Below, piece by piece: positions 36,350 to 45,289 of a stretch of 64,000 nt of DNA. Source of the stretch: CAYZJD01 sp964483455. GTDB lineage: Bacteria; Acidobacteriota; Terriglobia; Bryobacterales; Bryobacteraceae. The stretch covers positions 1 through 64,000 of the forward strand of contig CAZACK010000008.1 of NCBI GenBank assembly GCA_964483455.1, in the 5' to 3' direction. The number at the start of each line of letters is the position of its first letter. The stretch's first letter is position 1. Below the pieces are notes generated by a model. That model did not search any database and was not told the DNA's origin. It saw nothing but the letters and a program-made list of their open reading frames with translations. Made by a program: the position numbers and the translations under genes.

Positions 36350-38680
36350 ATGTCGAGTCGAATTGAATTCTGCACCGTCATTCTGGCGGCGTTATGCATG
36401 ACGTCGTTACCTCCCCTTTCAGCGCAGACCAGCGTCTATTACGTGGCCGGTTCGAGCGCGAAGATCTGCCAGTTGACCGGGCTGGCCGGCCCGGACGGCA
36501 AGCCGAAGCATGGCGTTACCGGCACTGATTTTGGAGCGCCCATCGAGCACAGGAACCCCGGCGATTTCGTGGACACCCTGTACCTGGTCTTTGGCGACAC
36601 CACCGGCCCCGAGTCGCATCCGGCGAAGACAGCGCTGCAACCGAGCGCGGAGGAGTGGTTCGACAAGCCCCCGGGCATGCCGGCATCGAACCTGACGATC
36701 AATATGGACGCGATCGGGCATACGACGGCCGCCACGGCGCTTGAGTTATGCAACGACTTCCGATTTCTCTCGTATGCCCTCCCGAACGGGGACCAGACCT
36801 TCGCGCCGCCACAAGTGAATCCGCTCTCCGGCGCAACGCCGATCGGGCACGGCACCTTCAAGACGCCAAATTCCGGATTCAGTTGGGCGGGCCGGCTCTA
36901 CCTCTTCTTCGCCCGCACCGGCCTTAACCCGCAGACCAATGTGGTTGAAAGGCGCAGCATTCTGACGAGCTCGGACGATCCGACGAGAATCACCAACGGC
37001 AATCTCGAGTTCCGCTATGAATTCGAGGTTTCCCATGACAAGTTTCTGAACATCGCTCCGGTGCGGATAAAGGCATCCGACTTCCTCCCGCAGGAGCTGC
37101 CTCCCAATGCCACAGCAGACGGTTTGCTACTGTTCGGCGCCGGCGAGTACCGAAAGAGCCCCCCGTACCTGGCCTTCGCGCCGCTCTCCGCGAATGGCGT
37201 CCCGGATCCGACGCAATGGCATTATTGGGGCATCGCAGGTTCCGAAACGCCGGGCTGGGTCTCCAATGCGGACCTGAGCATGGATTCGAAGGCCATCTCG
37301 ATCTTTCCCCCGAATTACCAAGGCTGCATCGGCGAGTTCTCGGTGAGCTGGAACCAATATCTGAGGAAATGGCTGATGCTGTACAACTGCGCCGAGAGCC
37401 CTCGCGGGATTCGCTTTCATGTTTCCGACAAGCCCTGGGGACCGTGGAGCGATGTCGTCCCCTACGACAAGGACGCCGGCGGGCACGACATCCAGAAAAT
37501 CGCCAAGGACGCGGTGCTGGCCCCGAGCCTGATATTCGAGCCTACCCGTGACAAAGGGTATGGCTTCTTCATGCACCGCGTCGGGAGAGACGCAAGGAGC
37601 TGTTCCGCCAAGTTCGATCCTTACAATGTCCAGCCCGATCCGCTCTGCGACGACGGCGACAGCGGAACGCTGGACTTCTGCGCGGAGTTTGAGGACGAGA
37701 ACAAGATCAAGAAGCTTGCCTGCCACCACTCCTCCGACAACCTGTACGACAGCGTGTTCTTGAAATTCGACGGGACGAGCCTGAAAAGCACAGGGGCCAG
37801 GATTAACGAGATCGGGGGAGAGTATGCTCCATTCCTGATCCCACGGCTCACCACCGGGGATTTCCGTTCGACCACCATCTACTACATGCTGTCAACCTGG
37901 AATCCCTATCAGGTGTTTCTGATGAAATCGACGCTCCGGATCGAGCGCCCTCCGTTGGCCGATGCGGGTGCCGATCAGACGGCGCCGGTCGGCACAGACT
38001 GCACCGCGCAACTGAGGCTGGATGGCAGCGGCTCGAGCGACCCGGACGGCGACTCTCTCCAATACACGTGGACTGGGCCGTTCCCCACGGTGACGAGTTC
38101 CACCCCGACGGCCACGGTGCAAGTTCCCCTGGGCACCTATACGATCACGCTCAAAGTGGAGGACGGACTGGGCGGGGAATCGACCGATACGGTCGTCATC
38201 ACCACCCTCGACACAACACCCCCGACCGTGACCTCGCAGTTGGCCCGGACCATGCTGTGGCGCCCGGATCACTCGCTCCTGAACGTGGGGCTGGCCGCCT
38301 CGGCCGTTGACAACTGCGATGGGGTCAGGCCCGTAGCGGTCACCACCTATGCCGACGAGGATGACGAGGAGCCAACGGGAGACGGAACTTTTTCGCCGGA
38401 CGCGAAAGGTTTGTCGCCGGGGAGCCTGAGACTGCGGGCCGAGCGAAGGGGCACCGCCGACGGGAGGGTGTACCTGGTCCGGGCCATGGCCTCGGACAAC
38501 GCGGGAAACACAAGCTGGAGTTGCACGGCCGCGACCGTTCCCAAAGATCTCACGCCCTCGTCACTGGCGGCAGTCAGCGGGCAGGCGACCCAGGCACAGG
38601 CATACTGTGCCGCGACCACTGGACAGCCTCCCGGCTACTTCATCAGCGGTGACGGGCCGAACATCGGGCCGATTCAGTGA
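36350..38680 (+). CDS. Large exported protein with propeller-like domain and PKD domain
   Basis: A 776-residue protein with signal peptide (CTVILAALCMTSLPPLSAQ). Residues about 25-535 resemble DUF4185-type proteins, relatives of sialidase-like propellers: VDTLYLVFGDTTGPESHPAK, WAGRLYLFFARTGLN, GCIGEFSVSWNQYLRKWLML and YGFFMHRVGRD. A PKD-like beta domain follows near 540-620 (QLRLDGSGSSDPDGDSLQYT, YTITLKVEDGLGGESTDTVV), then a HYR-like domain. Twelve or so cysteines suggest disulfides. ATG 36350 is chosen because GGAGG (36339-36343) is six bases upstream. No catalytic residues recognised. It lies after the propeller sensor system. Confidence 0.65.
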   Translation: MSSRIEFCTVILAALCMTSLPPLSAQTSVYYVAGSSAKICQLTGLAGPDGKPKHGVTGTDFGAPIEHRNPGDFVDTLYLVFGDTTGPESHPAKTALQPSAEEWFDKPPGMPASNLTINMDAIGHTTAATALELCNDFRFLSYALPNGDQTFAPPQVNPLSGATPIGHGTFKTPNSGFSWAGRLYLFFARTGLNPQTNVVERRSILTSSDDPTRITNGNLEFRYEFEVSHDKFLNIAPVRIKASDFLPQELPPNATADGLLLFGAGEYRKSPPYLAFAPLSANGVPDPTQWHYWGIAGSETPGWVSNADLSMDSKAISIFPPNYQGCIGEFSVSWNQYLRKWLMLYNCAESPRGIRFHVSDKPWGPWSDVVPYDKDAGGHDIQKIAKDAVLAPSLIFEPTRDKGYGFFMHRVGRDARSCSAKFDPYNVQPDPLCDDGDSGTLDFCAEFEDENKIKKLACHHSSDNLYDSVFLKFDGTSLKSTGARINEIGGEYAPFLIPRLTTGDFRSTTIYYMLSTWNPYQVFLMKSTLRIERPPLADAGADQTAPVGTDCTAQLRLDGSGSSDPDGDSLQYTWTGPFPTVTSSTPTATVQVPLGTYTITLKVEDGLGGESTDTVVITTLDTTPPTVTSQLARTMLWRPDHSLLNVGLAASAVDNCDGVRPVAVTTYADEDDEEPTGDGTFSPDAKGLSPGSLRLRAERRGTADGRVYLVRAMASDNAGNTSWSCTAATVPKDLTPSSLAAVSGQATQAQAYCAATTGQPPGYFISGDGPNIGPIQ

Positions 38681-38879
38681 CCTTGGGAGATGGAGATGCA
38701 CCGCCGGGCCACCTCTACTCCGAAGATGTTCGCGGCGCCCGGCTGAACCCCGCGCGCCCGCCCGAAGGCTGGTGATTGACGGAAGAGCGACTTAGTGCCA
38801 ATGTCAAATGAAGCCTCTTCTGGGGTGCCAGCTCGTCTACCGCACCGCGGGAAGACGGACCCCGTAACCAGGGGGTCGG

Positions 38880-39254
38880 ATGGACACAGTCTTTCTCTCC
38901 CACCTCGCGCACGACTCGCAGTTGATCAGCTCCGAGTTTGTCCCTTACGCGGTCGCCTGTATCATGAGTTACTTATTCGCATACTCCAAGCACCCCTTCG
39001 ATGCCCGGCTTTTCGTGTACCCGCGGAAGTTCGCCAGGGCACTACGCGAGGTTCGGCCGTCCGTGACGGCGTTCACCAACTACATGTGGAACCTGGACCT
39101 CAGCTACCGCTTCGCGGAGGCGGTCAAGAAGGAGTACCCCGACACGCTGGTGATTATCGGCGGGCCGAACTTCCCTCTGGAATCCGCCCGGCAGGAAGCG
39201 TGGCTGCGAGAGCGCCCGGCGGTGGACGTCCACCTCGCCGGCGAAGCGGAGTAG
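38880..39254 (+). CDS. B12-binding-like N-terminal part of a split radical-SAM protein
   Basis: A 124-residue frame that reads like the cobalamin-binding-type N-terminal domain of B12/radical-SAM proteins: FVPYAVACIMSYLFAYSKHP, VRPSVTAFTNYMWNLDLSYR, YPDTLVIIGGPNFPLESA and AVDVHLAGEAE. It lacks the DxHxxG cobalt-ligand motif, as many members do. The frame ends at TAG (39252-39254), where relatives read GEgEEPF. The bases after the TAG continue in the same frame as PFLEVMELW and into the radical-SAM part at 39267. So this is either the front of a gene cut by a nonsense change or a separately made domain. Confidence 0.6.
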   Translation: MDTVFLSHLAHDSQLISSEFVPYAVACIMSYLFAYSKHPFDARLFVYPRKFARALREVRPSVTAFTNYMWNLDLSYRFAEAVKKEYPDTLVIIGGPNFPLESARQEAWLRERPAVDVHLAGEAE

Positions 39255-39266
39255 CCCTTTCTGGAG

Positions 39267-40937
39267 GTGATGGAGTTGTGGCGGCAGTGTCACTCCATCG
39301 AGGAAATCCGCCGGGCCTGCATTTACGGCTCCTATGCTCTGGTGGACGGACGGCTCCGCAAGACGGTCGGCATACGGCAGGATGGCTTCGATGATACTCC
39401 CCGGGTGCAGAATCTGGACGCCACCCCGTCGCCCTATCTCATGGGCTACCTGGATGAGTTCTTGCAGGACCCGGCGCTGGGTCCCATCATGGAGGGCAAC
39501 CGCGGCTGCCCCTTTGCCTGTACGTTCTGCGTGGACGGCATCGCCGCCAGGACCAAGGTGAAGAAGGCCACCGTGGAGCGTTTGCGAGCCGAGATCGAGT
39601 ACATCGCCGACCGCTACAACGGCCAGAACCTGATGATCGCCGACACCAATTTCGGCATGTATCCCGACGACGTTGAATTTTGCAAGGTTCTCGCCAGGAC
39701 CAGAGAGCGGTACGGATACCCGCAGAACGTCATCGCCTCCACCGGCAAGAACCGGCAGGAGCTCATCCTGCAATGCGCCGAAATCCTGGGCGGAGCATTG
39801 CGAATTGACGCCGCGGTGCAGTCGATGGACGACGAGGTCCTGCGCAACATCAAGCGGCGCGTCATCTCCTACCAGGGTCTGGTTTCACTCTCGCAGCGCG
39901 CCAGCGGGACGGAATCGAATACCTTCACCGAAGTGATCCTCGCCTTGCCTGGAGACTCGAAAGTCCGGCATTGGGAGAGTGTCTGCCGGCTGGTGGACAC
40001 CGGCCTGAACCAGATCCGAATCCACACCCTCATGATTCTGGAAGGCTCCGAATTCGCGACCGACAGGGAACGAGCAAAGTGGAGAATGAAGACTCGCTTC
40101 CGCGTCATCCCGCGCTGTTTCGGCGCCTACGAATTCGGTCCCGAACGTCTCCGAAGCGTGGAGATCGAGGAGGTGTGCGTTGAAAGCGACACCATGCCCT
40201 TCGAGGACTTTGTCGAGTGCCGACGCCTCGCCCTGACGGTCACGCTGTTTTACAACGACAGGGTTTTCGCGGAGATCGCGGCATTGGTGAAACTGCTGGG
40301 GTGGAAGGTCTCCGATTGGCTCTTGTTCGTGCACGAGAGCCTGCCTCCCCACCTGGCCGGCCTGCGGAGCGTGTATGACGATTTCGTGGCGCAGACAGTC
40401 GGTGAGCTCTGGGAATCCCGCGACGCCCTGGAGCGCCGCATCAAACGAGAAGACGGCGTCATCGAACAGTACATCCGGGGAGACGCTGGGAACAACGTAC
40501 TGCTTACCAACCAGGCGCGCGTCTACCAGAATCACATCGACGAACTGAACGAGGCGGCCTTCCACTGCACCCGCGAGTTCTTGAAGTCCAGCGGCCACGG
40601 CGGCAACGCCGTGAGCGATGACTACCTCCGACAACTGGAGCTGTACTCGCTGTGGAAGAAGAAGGGCCTGATGGATCTGGACACGGACTACGAGTTGGAG
40701 ATGAACTACGACTTCGTCGCCCTGGAGCAGGCGGGCTTCGCCGAGATCCCAGCCAGACAAATCCCGACGACGGTGCGCTTCACCTACCTTCCCTGGCAGA
40801 AGGATTTGTTGGGAGACCAGTTGCGGCGCTTCGGCGCGTCCTTGCCGGGATGGGGCAAAATCCTTTCGCGAATCCCCATCAAGAAGATGCACCGGCGGTC
40901 CGTCTATGCCCAGGAACGCGTCACGGCCGTTGCCTGA
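39267..40937 (+). CDS. Radical-SAM C-terminal part of the split B12/radical-SAM protein
   Basis: A 556-residue frame in the same reading frame as the preceding fragment. The [4Fe-4S] radical-SAM motif is CPFACTFC near residue 80. SAM-barrel features follow: LMIADTNFGMYPDDVEFCKV, ALRIDAAVQSMDDEVLRNIK and SNTFTEVILALPGDS. A C-terminal region of about 300 residues is not recognisable. The reaction is unknown. GGAGGTG lies just before this ATG, so translation could restart here after the TAG twelve bases upstream. The gene is otherwise undamaged. No obvious pathway neighbours. Confidence 0.75.
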   Translation: MMELWRQCHSIEEIRRACIYGSYALVDGRLRKTVGIRQDGFDDTPRVQNLDATPSPYLMGYLDEFLQDPALGPIMEGNRGCPFACTFCVDGIAARTKVKKATVERLRAEIEYIADRYNGQNLMIADTNFGMYPDDVEFCKVLARTRERYGYPQNVIASTGKNRQELILQCAEILGGALRIDAAVQSMDDEVLRNIKRRVISYQGLVSLSQRASGTESNTFTEVILALPGDSKVRHWESVCRLVDTGLNQIRIHTLMILEGSEFATDRERAKWRMKTRFRVIPRCFGAYEFGPERLRSVEIEEVCVESDTMPFEDFVECRRLALTVTLFYNDRVFAEIAALVKLLGWKVSDWLLFVHESLPPHLAGLRSVYDDFVAQTVGELWESRDALERRIKREDGVIEQYIRGDAGNNVLLTNQARVYQNHIDELNEAAFHCTREFLKSSGHGGNAVSDDYLRQLELYSLWKKKGLMDLDTDYELEMNYDFVALEQAGFAEIPARQIPTTVRFTYLPWQKDLLGDQLRRFGASLPGWGKILSRIPIKKMHRRSVYAQERVTAVA

Positions 40938-40991
40938 GCCCGCTCGCCCCCCTCGCTTGCGAGTCGCCCTCCCACGGGGTACATATAGAAC

Positions 40992-42203
40992 ATGTCCAAC
41001 ACAGCCCTTGTGAAAGAAGCTCTTGCCGCCGGCGAGGGCATTGTCCGGCTGGCCCCCTGCTGGGTGCCGCGATCATTCCTGATGCCCGGCGGCCGGCTCA
41101 AGCTCGATCCCCGCGACCTTTATGCGCTCGGCGCGCACCGCGGCGGCATTGACGAGCGGTGGTTCGCCTCGACGACCCGGGCCGACAACGGTCCCGGCAC
41201 GCCGGAGGATGAAGGCCTCAGCTATATCGCCGTCAACGGCAAGCGCGTGCTCCTCAAGGAAGCCATCGAAACCATTGGGGACGAGTTCCTCGGCGCCGAC
41301 GTGATGCAGAAATACGGCGGCTGGAACCTGCTGTGCAAGTTCTTCGACAATCTCGGGCCGATTCCGCACCACATGCACCAGAACGACGAGTTCGCCCGGA
41401 AGGTCGGGCGGAACGGCAAGCCCGAGGCCTACTATTTCCCGCCCCAGTACAACTTCAAGGCGAACAACTTCCCGTACACGTTCATGGGCCTGGAGCCGGG
41501 CACGACCAAGGACGACATCCGGCGTTGTCTGGAACGGTGGAACGAAGGCGACAACGGTATCTTGTACCATTCCAAGGCATACAGGCTGAAGCCTGGCTCG
41601 GGGTGGCAGATCGACGCGGGAATCCTGCACGCGCCGGGCTCGCTGGTGACCTATGAGCCGCAGGTCAACTCGGATGTGTTCGGGATGTTCCAGTCGATGG
41701 TGGAAGGACGCGCGGTGCCGTGGGACCTGCTGGTGAAGGACGTGCCGCCGGAGCACCACCACGACCTCGACTACCTCATCGCGATGCTCGATTGGCAGGC
41801 GAACGTGGATCCGGAGTTCGCCAAGAATCGGCTCTTCCATCCGACGCCGGTCAAGCCCGAGGCGGAGATGAACGCCGAAGGATACTCCGAGAAGTGGATC
41901 GTGTATTCGACCCCCCACTACTCGGCGAAAGAGCTGACCGTGCATCCCGGCCGCTCGGTGACGATCCGGGACGCGGCGGCGTACGGTGTGATCGTGGTCT
42001 CAGGCTGGGGATTGCTTGGCAAGACCGACGTCGAGACGCCGACACTGATCCGCTACGGACAGATGACGAAGGACGAAGTGTTCGTCAGCGCGGCCGCGGC
42101 CAGGGAAGGCGTCGTCGTGACCAACCGCAGCGACAAGGAAGACCTCGTGATGCTGAAGCACTTCGGCCCCGGGAATCCGGACGCGGCGGGGCTCATCCGA
42201 TGA
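40992..42203 (+). CDS. Cupin-type protein resembling mannose-6-phosphate isomerases
   Basis: A 403-residue cytoplasmic protein. A cupin metal site is visible in PIPHHMHQNDEFA near residues 123-135. A second barrel near 325-390 (STPHYSAKELTVHPGRSVTI, VIVVSGWGLLGKTDVETPTL) has the layout of a bicupin, as in type I mannose-6-phosphate isomerase relatives. AYRLKPGSGWQIDAGILHAP is also consistent. Isomerase activity is not proven. Its stop overlaps the start of a xylose-isomerase-like TIM-barrel gene (ATGA), so the two probably act on one sugar or sugar acid. Confidence 0.7.
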   Translation: MSNTALVKEALAAGEGIVRLAPCWVPRSFLMPGGRLKLDPRDLYALGAHRGGIDERWFASTTRADNGPGTPEDEGLSYIAVNGKRVLLKEAIETIGDEFLGADVMQKYGGWNLLCKFFDNLGPIPHHMHQNDEFARKVGRNGKPEAYYFPPQYNFKANNFPYTFMGLEPGTTKDDIRRCLERWNEGDNGILYHSKAYRLKPGSGWQIDAGILHAPGSLVTYEPQVNSDVFGMFQSMVEGRAVPWDLLVKDVPPEHHHDLDYLIAMLDWQANVDPEFAKNRLFHPTPVKPEAEMNAEGYSEKWIVYSTPHYSAKELTVHPGRSVTIRDAAAYGVIVVSGWGLLGKTDVETPTLIRYGQMTKDEVFVSAAAAREGVVVTNRSDKEDLVMLKHFGPGNPDAAGLIR

Positions 42204-43042
42204 AGTTCGGCGTCAACACGCTCCTCTGGACGGCTGGGTTCGACCGTTCCCACCTCGATCTGCTGCCGAAGGTTAAAGCGGCGGGCTTCGACGGCATCGA
42301 GATCGCGCGCTTCGATTTCGCCGGCTTCCCGGCGGCGGAGATCCGGAAGCAGGCCGATGCGAACGGACTGGAGTGCCTCTTCTGCTCGGCGCTGACCGGG
42401 GAACTGAGCCTCGTGAGCGACGACGCGGACATCCGCCGGAGGGCCGTGTCGTTCGTTCGCGACGGCGTCCAGGTGGCGGCGGAACTCGGGGCGAAGACGA
42501 TGGCCGGCCCCTATTGCGCGCCCGTCGGGCAACTGCTGGGACGCAGGCGCACGGAAGACGAATGGAAGCGGGCGGTGGAAGGACTGCGTTCGCTGGGAGA
42601 CACGCTGGCCGCTTGCGACGTCACACTTGCGGTCGAGCCGCTGAATCGCTTCGAGACTTATTTCCTGAACACGGCCGCCGACGCCGCGCTGCTGTGCGAC
42701 GAGGTCGGCCATCCCAGCATCGGCGTTCTGTTCGACACCTTCCACGCCAACATCGAAGAGAAGACCGTGACTGACGCGGTGCGAACCCTCGGCAGGCACG
42801 TGAAGCATGTTCACACCTGCGAGAACGATCGCGGCATTCCGGGAAGCGGCCACGTGGCCTGGGGAGAGCTGTTTCCGGCCCTCGGCGCCATCGGCTACGA
42901 CGGCTGGCTGGTGATCGAGAGTTTCGGCTTCGCCATCAAGGAAATCGCCGCCGCGGCGTGCATCTGGCGGGACCTGGCGCCGTCGCCGGAGGCGATTGCC
43001 TTCGACGGGGTGAAGTTCCTGAAACGGAGCGCGGCCGCGTAG
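42200..43042 (+). CDS. Sugar phosphate isomerase/epimerase (xylose-isomerase-like TIM barrel)
   Basis: A 280-residue TIM-barrel protein of the tagatose/psicose 3-epimerase and hydroxypyruvate-isomerase-like group. Metal-site glutamate and neighbours: LAVEPLNRFETYFLNTAADA near 145-165, GVLFDTFHANIEEK near 180, VKHVHTCENDRGIPGSGHV near 200-220 and GYDGWLVIESFG near 233. These are the standard Glu-Asp-His-Glu metal positions. ATG 42200 overlaps the stop of the cupin gene. Substrate unknown; likely a ketose or keto-acid sugar. Confidence 0.85.
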   Translation: MKFGVNTLLWTAGFDRSHLDLLPKVKAAGFDGIEIARFDFAGFPAAEIRKQADANGLECLFCSALTGELSLVSDDADIRRRAVSFVRDGVQVAAELGAKTMAGPYCAPVGQLLGRRRTEDEWKRAVEGLRSLGDTLAACDVTLAVEPLNRFETYFLNTAADAALLCDEVGHPSIGVLFDTFHANIEEKTVTDAVRTLGRHVKHVHTCENDRGIPGSGHVAWGELFPALGAIGYDGWLVIESFGFAIKEIAAAACIWRDLAPSPEAIAFDGVKFLKRSAAA

Positions 43043-43197
43043 CCGGCGTGCAGAAGTCGGACTGCGCTTTGCTCACGCCCGAAAGCAGGCTGTGAGGTTC
43101 TTCCGTACGCCAGATCGGACTGTGCGCTGCCGGGCCCGGACCTGGTTGGGTGGAAGCCGAGTGGTTTGACAAGCACCGGTAGAAACTCGAGGCCGAC

Positions 43198-43422
43198 ATG
43201 AGCCGACGGCTCCGGATCGGGGACACCATGACACTGCCGCAGGCGCTGGTGCGAAGCGCCGCCGCCGAGAAAGCCAGGCTCAAGCCCGTGACCATCCGGA
43301 TGCTCCCGGACGATCTCGCAGTCGCGCGCCGCCTGGCCGCCGAGAAGGGCTTGCCGTATCAGACCTACATCAAGATGCTGCTTCGCGAGGCCTTGCAACG
43401 GGAGCTGAAGAAGTCCGCGTAG
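43198..43422 (+). CDS. CopG/BrnA-type antitoxin-like protein, with cut N-terminus
   Basis: A 74-residue protein whose C-terminal half KPVTIRMLPDDLAVARRLAA, EKGLPYQTYIKMLLREAL is a ribbon-helix-helix DNA-binding unit of CopG-type antitoxins. Upstream in the same frame, from 43153, EAEWFDKHR is followed by TAG (43180-43182) and then KLEADM leading into the ATG. Relatives have an EAEWWxxHRxxLExxM segment here, so the original start probably lay further left and the gene has been cut. No toxin gene is adjacent. The shortened form may still bind DNA. Confidence 0.65.
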   Translation: MSRRLRIGDTMTLPQALVRSAAAEKARLKPVTIRMLPDDLAVARRLAAEKGLPYQTYIKMLLREALQRELKKSA

Positions 43423-43491
43423 GCCGCCGATTGCCGACATCGCCTCTTCCTTGTTCAGGCCGGTTGTGCGAGCCGGTCAGCTTCATCGCCG

Positions 43492-44217
43492 TCACCGGAA
43501 CAGCAGCAGCGTGGCCACGACCGTCATTGCCACCACCAGCAACTCGAACACAAAGTGCGGAAGGTGCTCGACCACCCACCTGCCGGTCAACGCGCCTGCC
43601 AGCACTGCCGGCACGAGGGCGGCGTCGAACGTAAGCGACTTCAGGCTGATCAGGCCGTGCGCGAGATAGATCGGCACCTTCGTCAGGTTGATCATGAAGA
43701 AGAACCAGGCCCCGGTGGCCAGGAATTCCTCCTTCGGCAGGCGCTTGCCGAGCAGGTAGAGGTTCATCACCGGCCCGGCGGCGTTGGCCACCGTGGTCGC
43801 GAACCCGGCTGTAATTCCATACGGCGCCGCGTGCACGGGCAGCGTCGTTGCCTTCTTCAGCCGCTGCCACAGGAAGACGCCGAGCATCAGCAGCACCACC
43901 GCGCCCACCGTCACCCGGAGCACCCGCTCGTTCAGCCCGAGAGCCGCCGCTCCCATCGCCATTCCCACCAGCACCCACGGCGCCAGCGAGAACAGCCGCC
44001 GGGCCTCGGCGTGCCGCCGCCAGTAATAGAGCGCGAAAACATCCGCGGTGCACAGGATCGGCAGCAGCCATCCCGCCGACTGGCGCGCGTCGCCCGCCAC
44101 CAGCACCATCAGCGGCACGACGAGAATCGCGAGTCCCGGCACGCCCGTCTTGGCGATGCCGACGAACACGGCGCACAGCGCGCTCAAGGCCCATTGAACC
44201 GGTGTGAGAGTTGGCAT
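43492..44217 (-). CDS. TauE/SafE-family membrane permease
   Basis: A 241-residue integral membrane protein with about seven helices. The family start is clear: LSALCAVFVGIAKTGVPGLA, then ILVVPLMVLVAGDARQSAGW. The second half repeats the pattern: GITAGFATTVANAAGPVMNL, YLLGKRLPKEEFLATGAWFF and FMINLTKVPIYLAHGLISLK. TauE/SafE proteins export sulfite, sulfoacetate or similar anions. A link to the sulfite-oxidase-like gene far upstream cannot be claimed. A single gene on the minus strand, divergent from the aldo-keto reductase. Confidence 0.9.
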   Translation of the reverse strand: MPTLTPVQWALSALCAVFVGIAKTGVPGLAILVVPLMVLVAGDARQSAGWLLPILCTADVFALYYWRRHAEARRLFSLAPWVLVGMAMGAAALGLNERVLRVTVGAVVLLMLGVFLWQRLKKATTLPVHAAPYGITAGFATTVANAAGPVMNLYLLGKRLPKEEFLATGAWFFFMINLTKVPIYLAHGLISLKSLTFDAALVPAVLAGALTGRWVVEHLPHFVFELLVVAMTVVATLLLFR

Positions 44218-44333
44218 CTTGCCAAGGTGCGGTGATGGAAGCTACTGTTCGAGCTTAGCAGTTCGCGTCCTGCGATCACCGGTGGCCGACGCCACCCGCG
44301 TTGTGATATCTTCAGTCTTATCTGGAGATCTTC

Positions 44334-45203
44334 ATGAATCGACGAAAATTTCTGTCCGCCGGCGGAGCCGTGGCTGGGTCAGCGGTTTTGCATTCGTTTC
44401 CACACCATCTGTTCGCGGGCACGGCCAAGAAGTACGCCAGCGACAAAGTGCAACTCGGCCCGATGGGCGTCACCCTGAGCCGGCTGGCCATGGGCACCGG
44501 AACCAATGGCGTCGGCGGCAGTTCGAACCAGACGCGCAAGCTCGGTTTGCGAGGCGTTGCGGATCTCTTCCGGGCCGCCTACGACCAAGGCGTCTTTTTC
44601 TGGGATTCCGCGGATCAGTACGGCACTCACCCGCACCTGAAGGAGGCGCTCAAGAGCATCCCGCGGGACAAGGTGGTCATCCTCAGCAAGACCCACGCGT
44701 CCACGGACAAGCAAATGCGCGCGGACCTCGACCGCTTCCGCCGCGAACTCGGCACGGACTACCTCGACATCCTGCTGCTCCACTGCATGATGGACGCCGA
44801 CTGGCCGGCCCGCAAGAAGGGCGCCATGGAGGTGATCGCCGAGGCCCGGGAAAAGGGAATCGTGCGCACGCACGGCGTCTCCTGCCACACGTTGGAGGCG
44901 CTGAAAACCGCCGCGCGCACGCCCTGGGTGCAGGTGGATCTGGCCCGCATCAACCCGGCGGGCGTGGCCATGGACGCCGACCCCAAGACGGTCATCTCCG
45001 TGCTGCGCGAGATGAAGGCGGCGGGCAAAGGGATCATCGGCATGAAAATCCTCGGCGCGGGGCAGTTGCGGAAACGGGCGGACGAGTGTCTCCAGTTCGC
45101 GCTCTCGCTCGACTGTGTGGACTGCTTTACCATTGGCAGCGAGAATCGCGAAGAACTGGCCGGGCTGGTGTCGAAGATCCCCGCAGCCAGCGTCCGCGGC
45201 TAG
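44334..45203 (+). CDS. Tat-exported aldo/keto-reductase-like oxidoreductase
   Basis: A 289-residue protein. The N-terminus MNRRKFLSAGGAVAGSAVLH is a classic Tat signal. The mature part is an aldo/keto reductase barrel: LSRLAMGTGTNGVGG, WDSADQYGTHPHLKEALKSI (conserved Asp and Tyr), VVILSKTH (Lys) and LDILLLHC (His) give the catalytic tetrad. The C-terminal part GIIGMKILGAGQLRKRADEC is like that of exported relatives in which no ferredoxin cluster is present. An exported AKR needs a bound cofactor to use the Tat route. A hairpin of about 53 bases follows before the superoxide dismutase gene. Substrate unknown. Confidence 0.85.
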   Translation: MNRRKFLSAGGAVAGSAVLHSFPHHLFAGTAKKYASDKVQLGPMGVTLSRLAMGTGTNGVGGSSNQTRKLGLRGVADLFRAAYDQGVFFWDSADQYGTHPHLKEALKSIPRDKVVILSKTHASTDKQMRADLDRFRRELGTDYLDILLLHCMMDADWPARKKGAMEVIAEAREKGIVRTHGVSCHTLEALKTAARTPWVQVDLARINPAGVAMDADPKTVISVLREMKAAGKGIIGMKILGAGQLRKRADECLQFALSLDCVDCFTIGSENREELAGLVSKIPAASVRG

Positions 45204-45212
45204 TTGGTGTGA

Positions 45213-45265
45213 GCCGCCGACAAACGCCGATGACGAGGACGAACGTGTCGGCGTGAATCGGCGGC
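45213..45265 (+). promoter_or_regulatory. Nested hairpin between the aldo/keto reductase and sod genes
   Basis: An outer 8-bp stem (GCCGCCGA 45213-45220 with TCGGCGGC 45258-45265) encloses an inner 7-bp stem (ACGCCGA 45224-45230 with TCGGCGT 45248-45254). It ends 25 bases before the GTG start of the superoxide dismutase. There is no T-run, so it may be a leader structure or a weak terminator. Confidence 0.45.
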
Positions 45266-45289
45266 CCGACTGAATAGGAGAGAACCACT

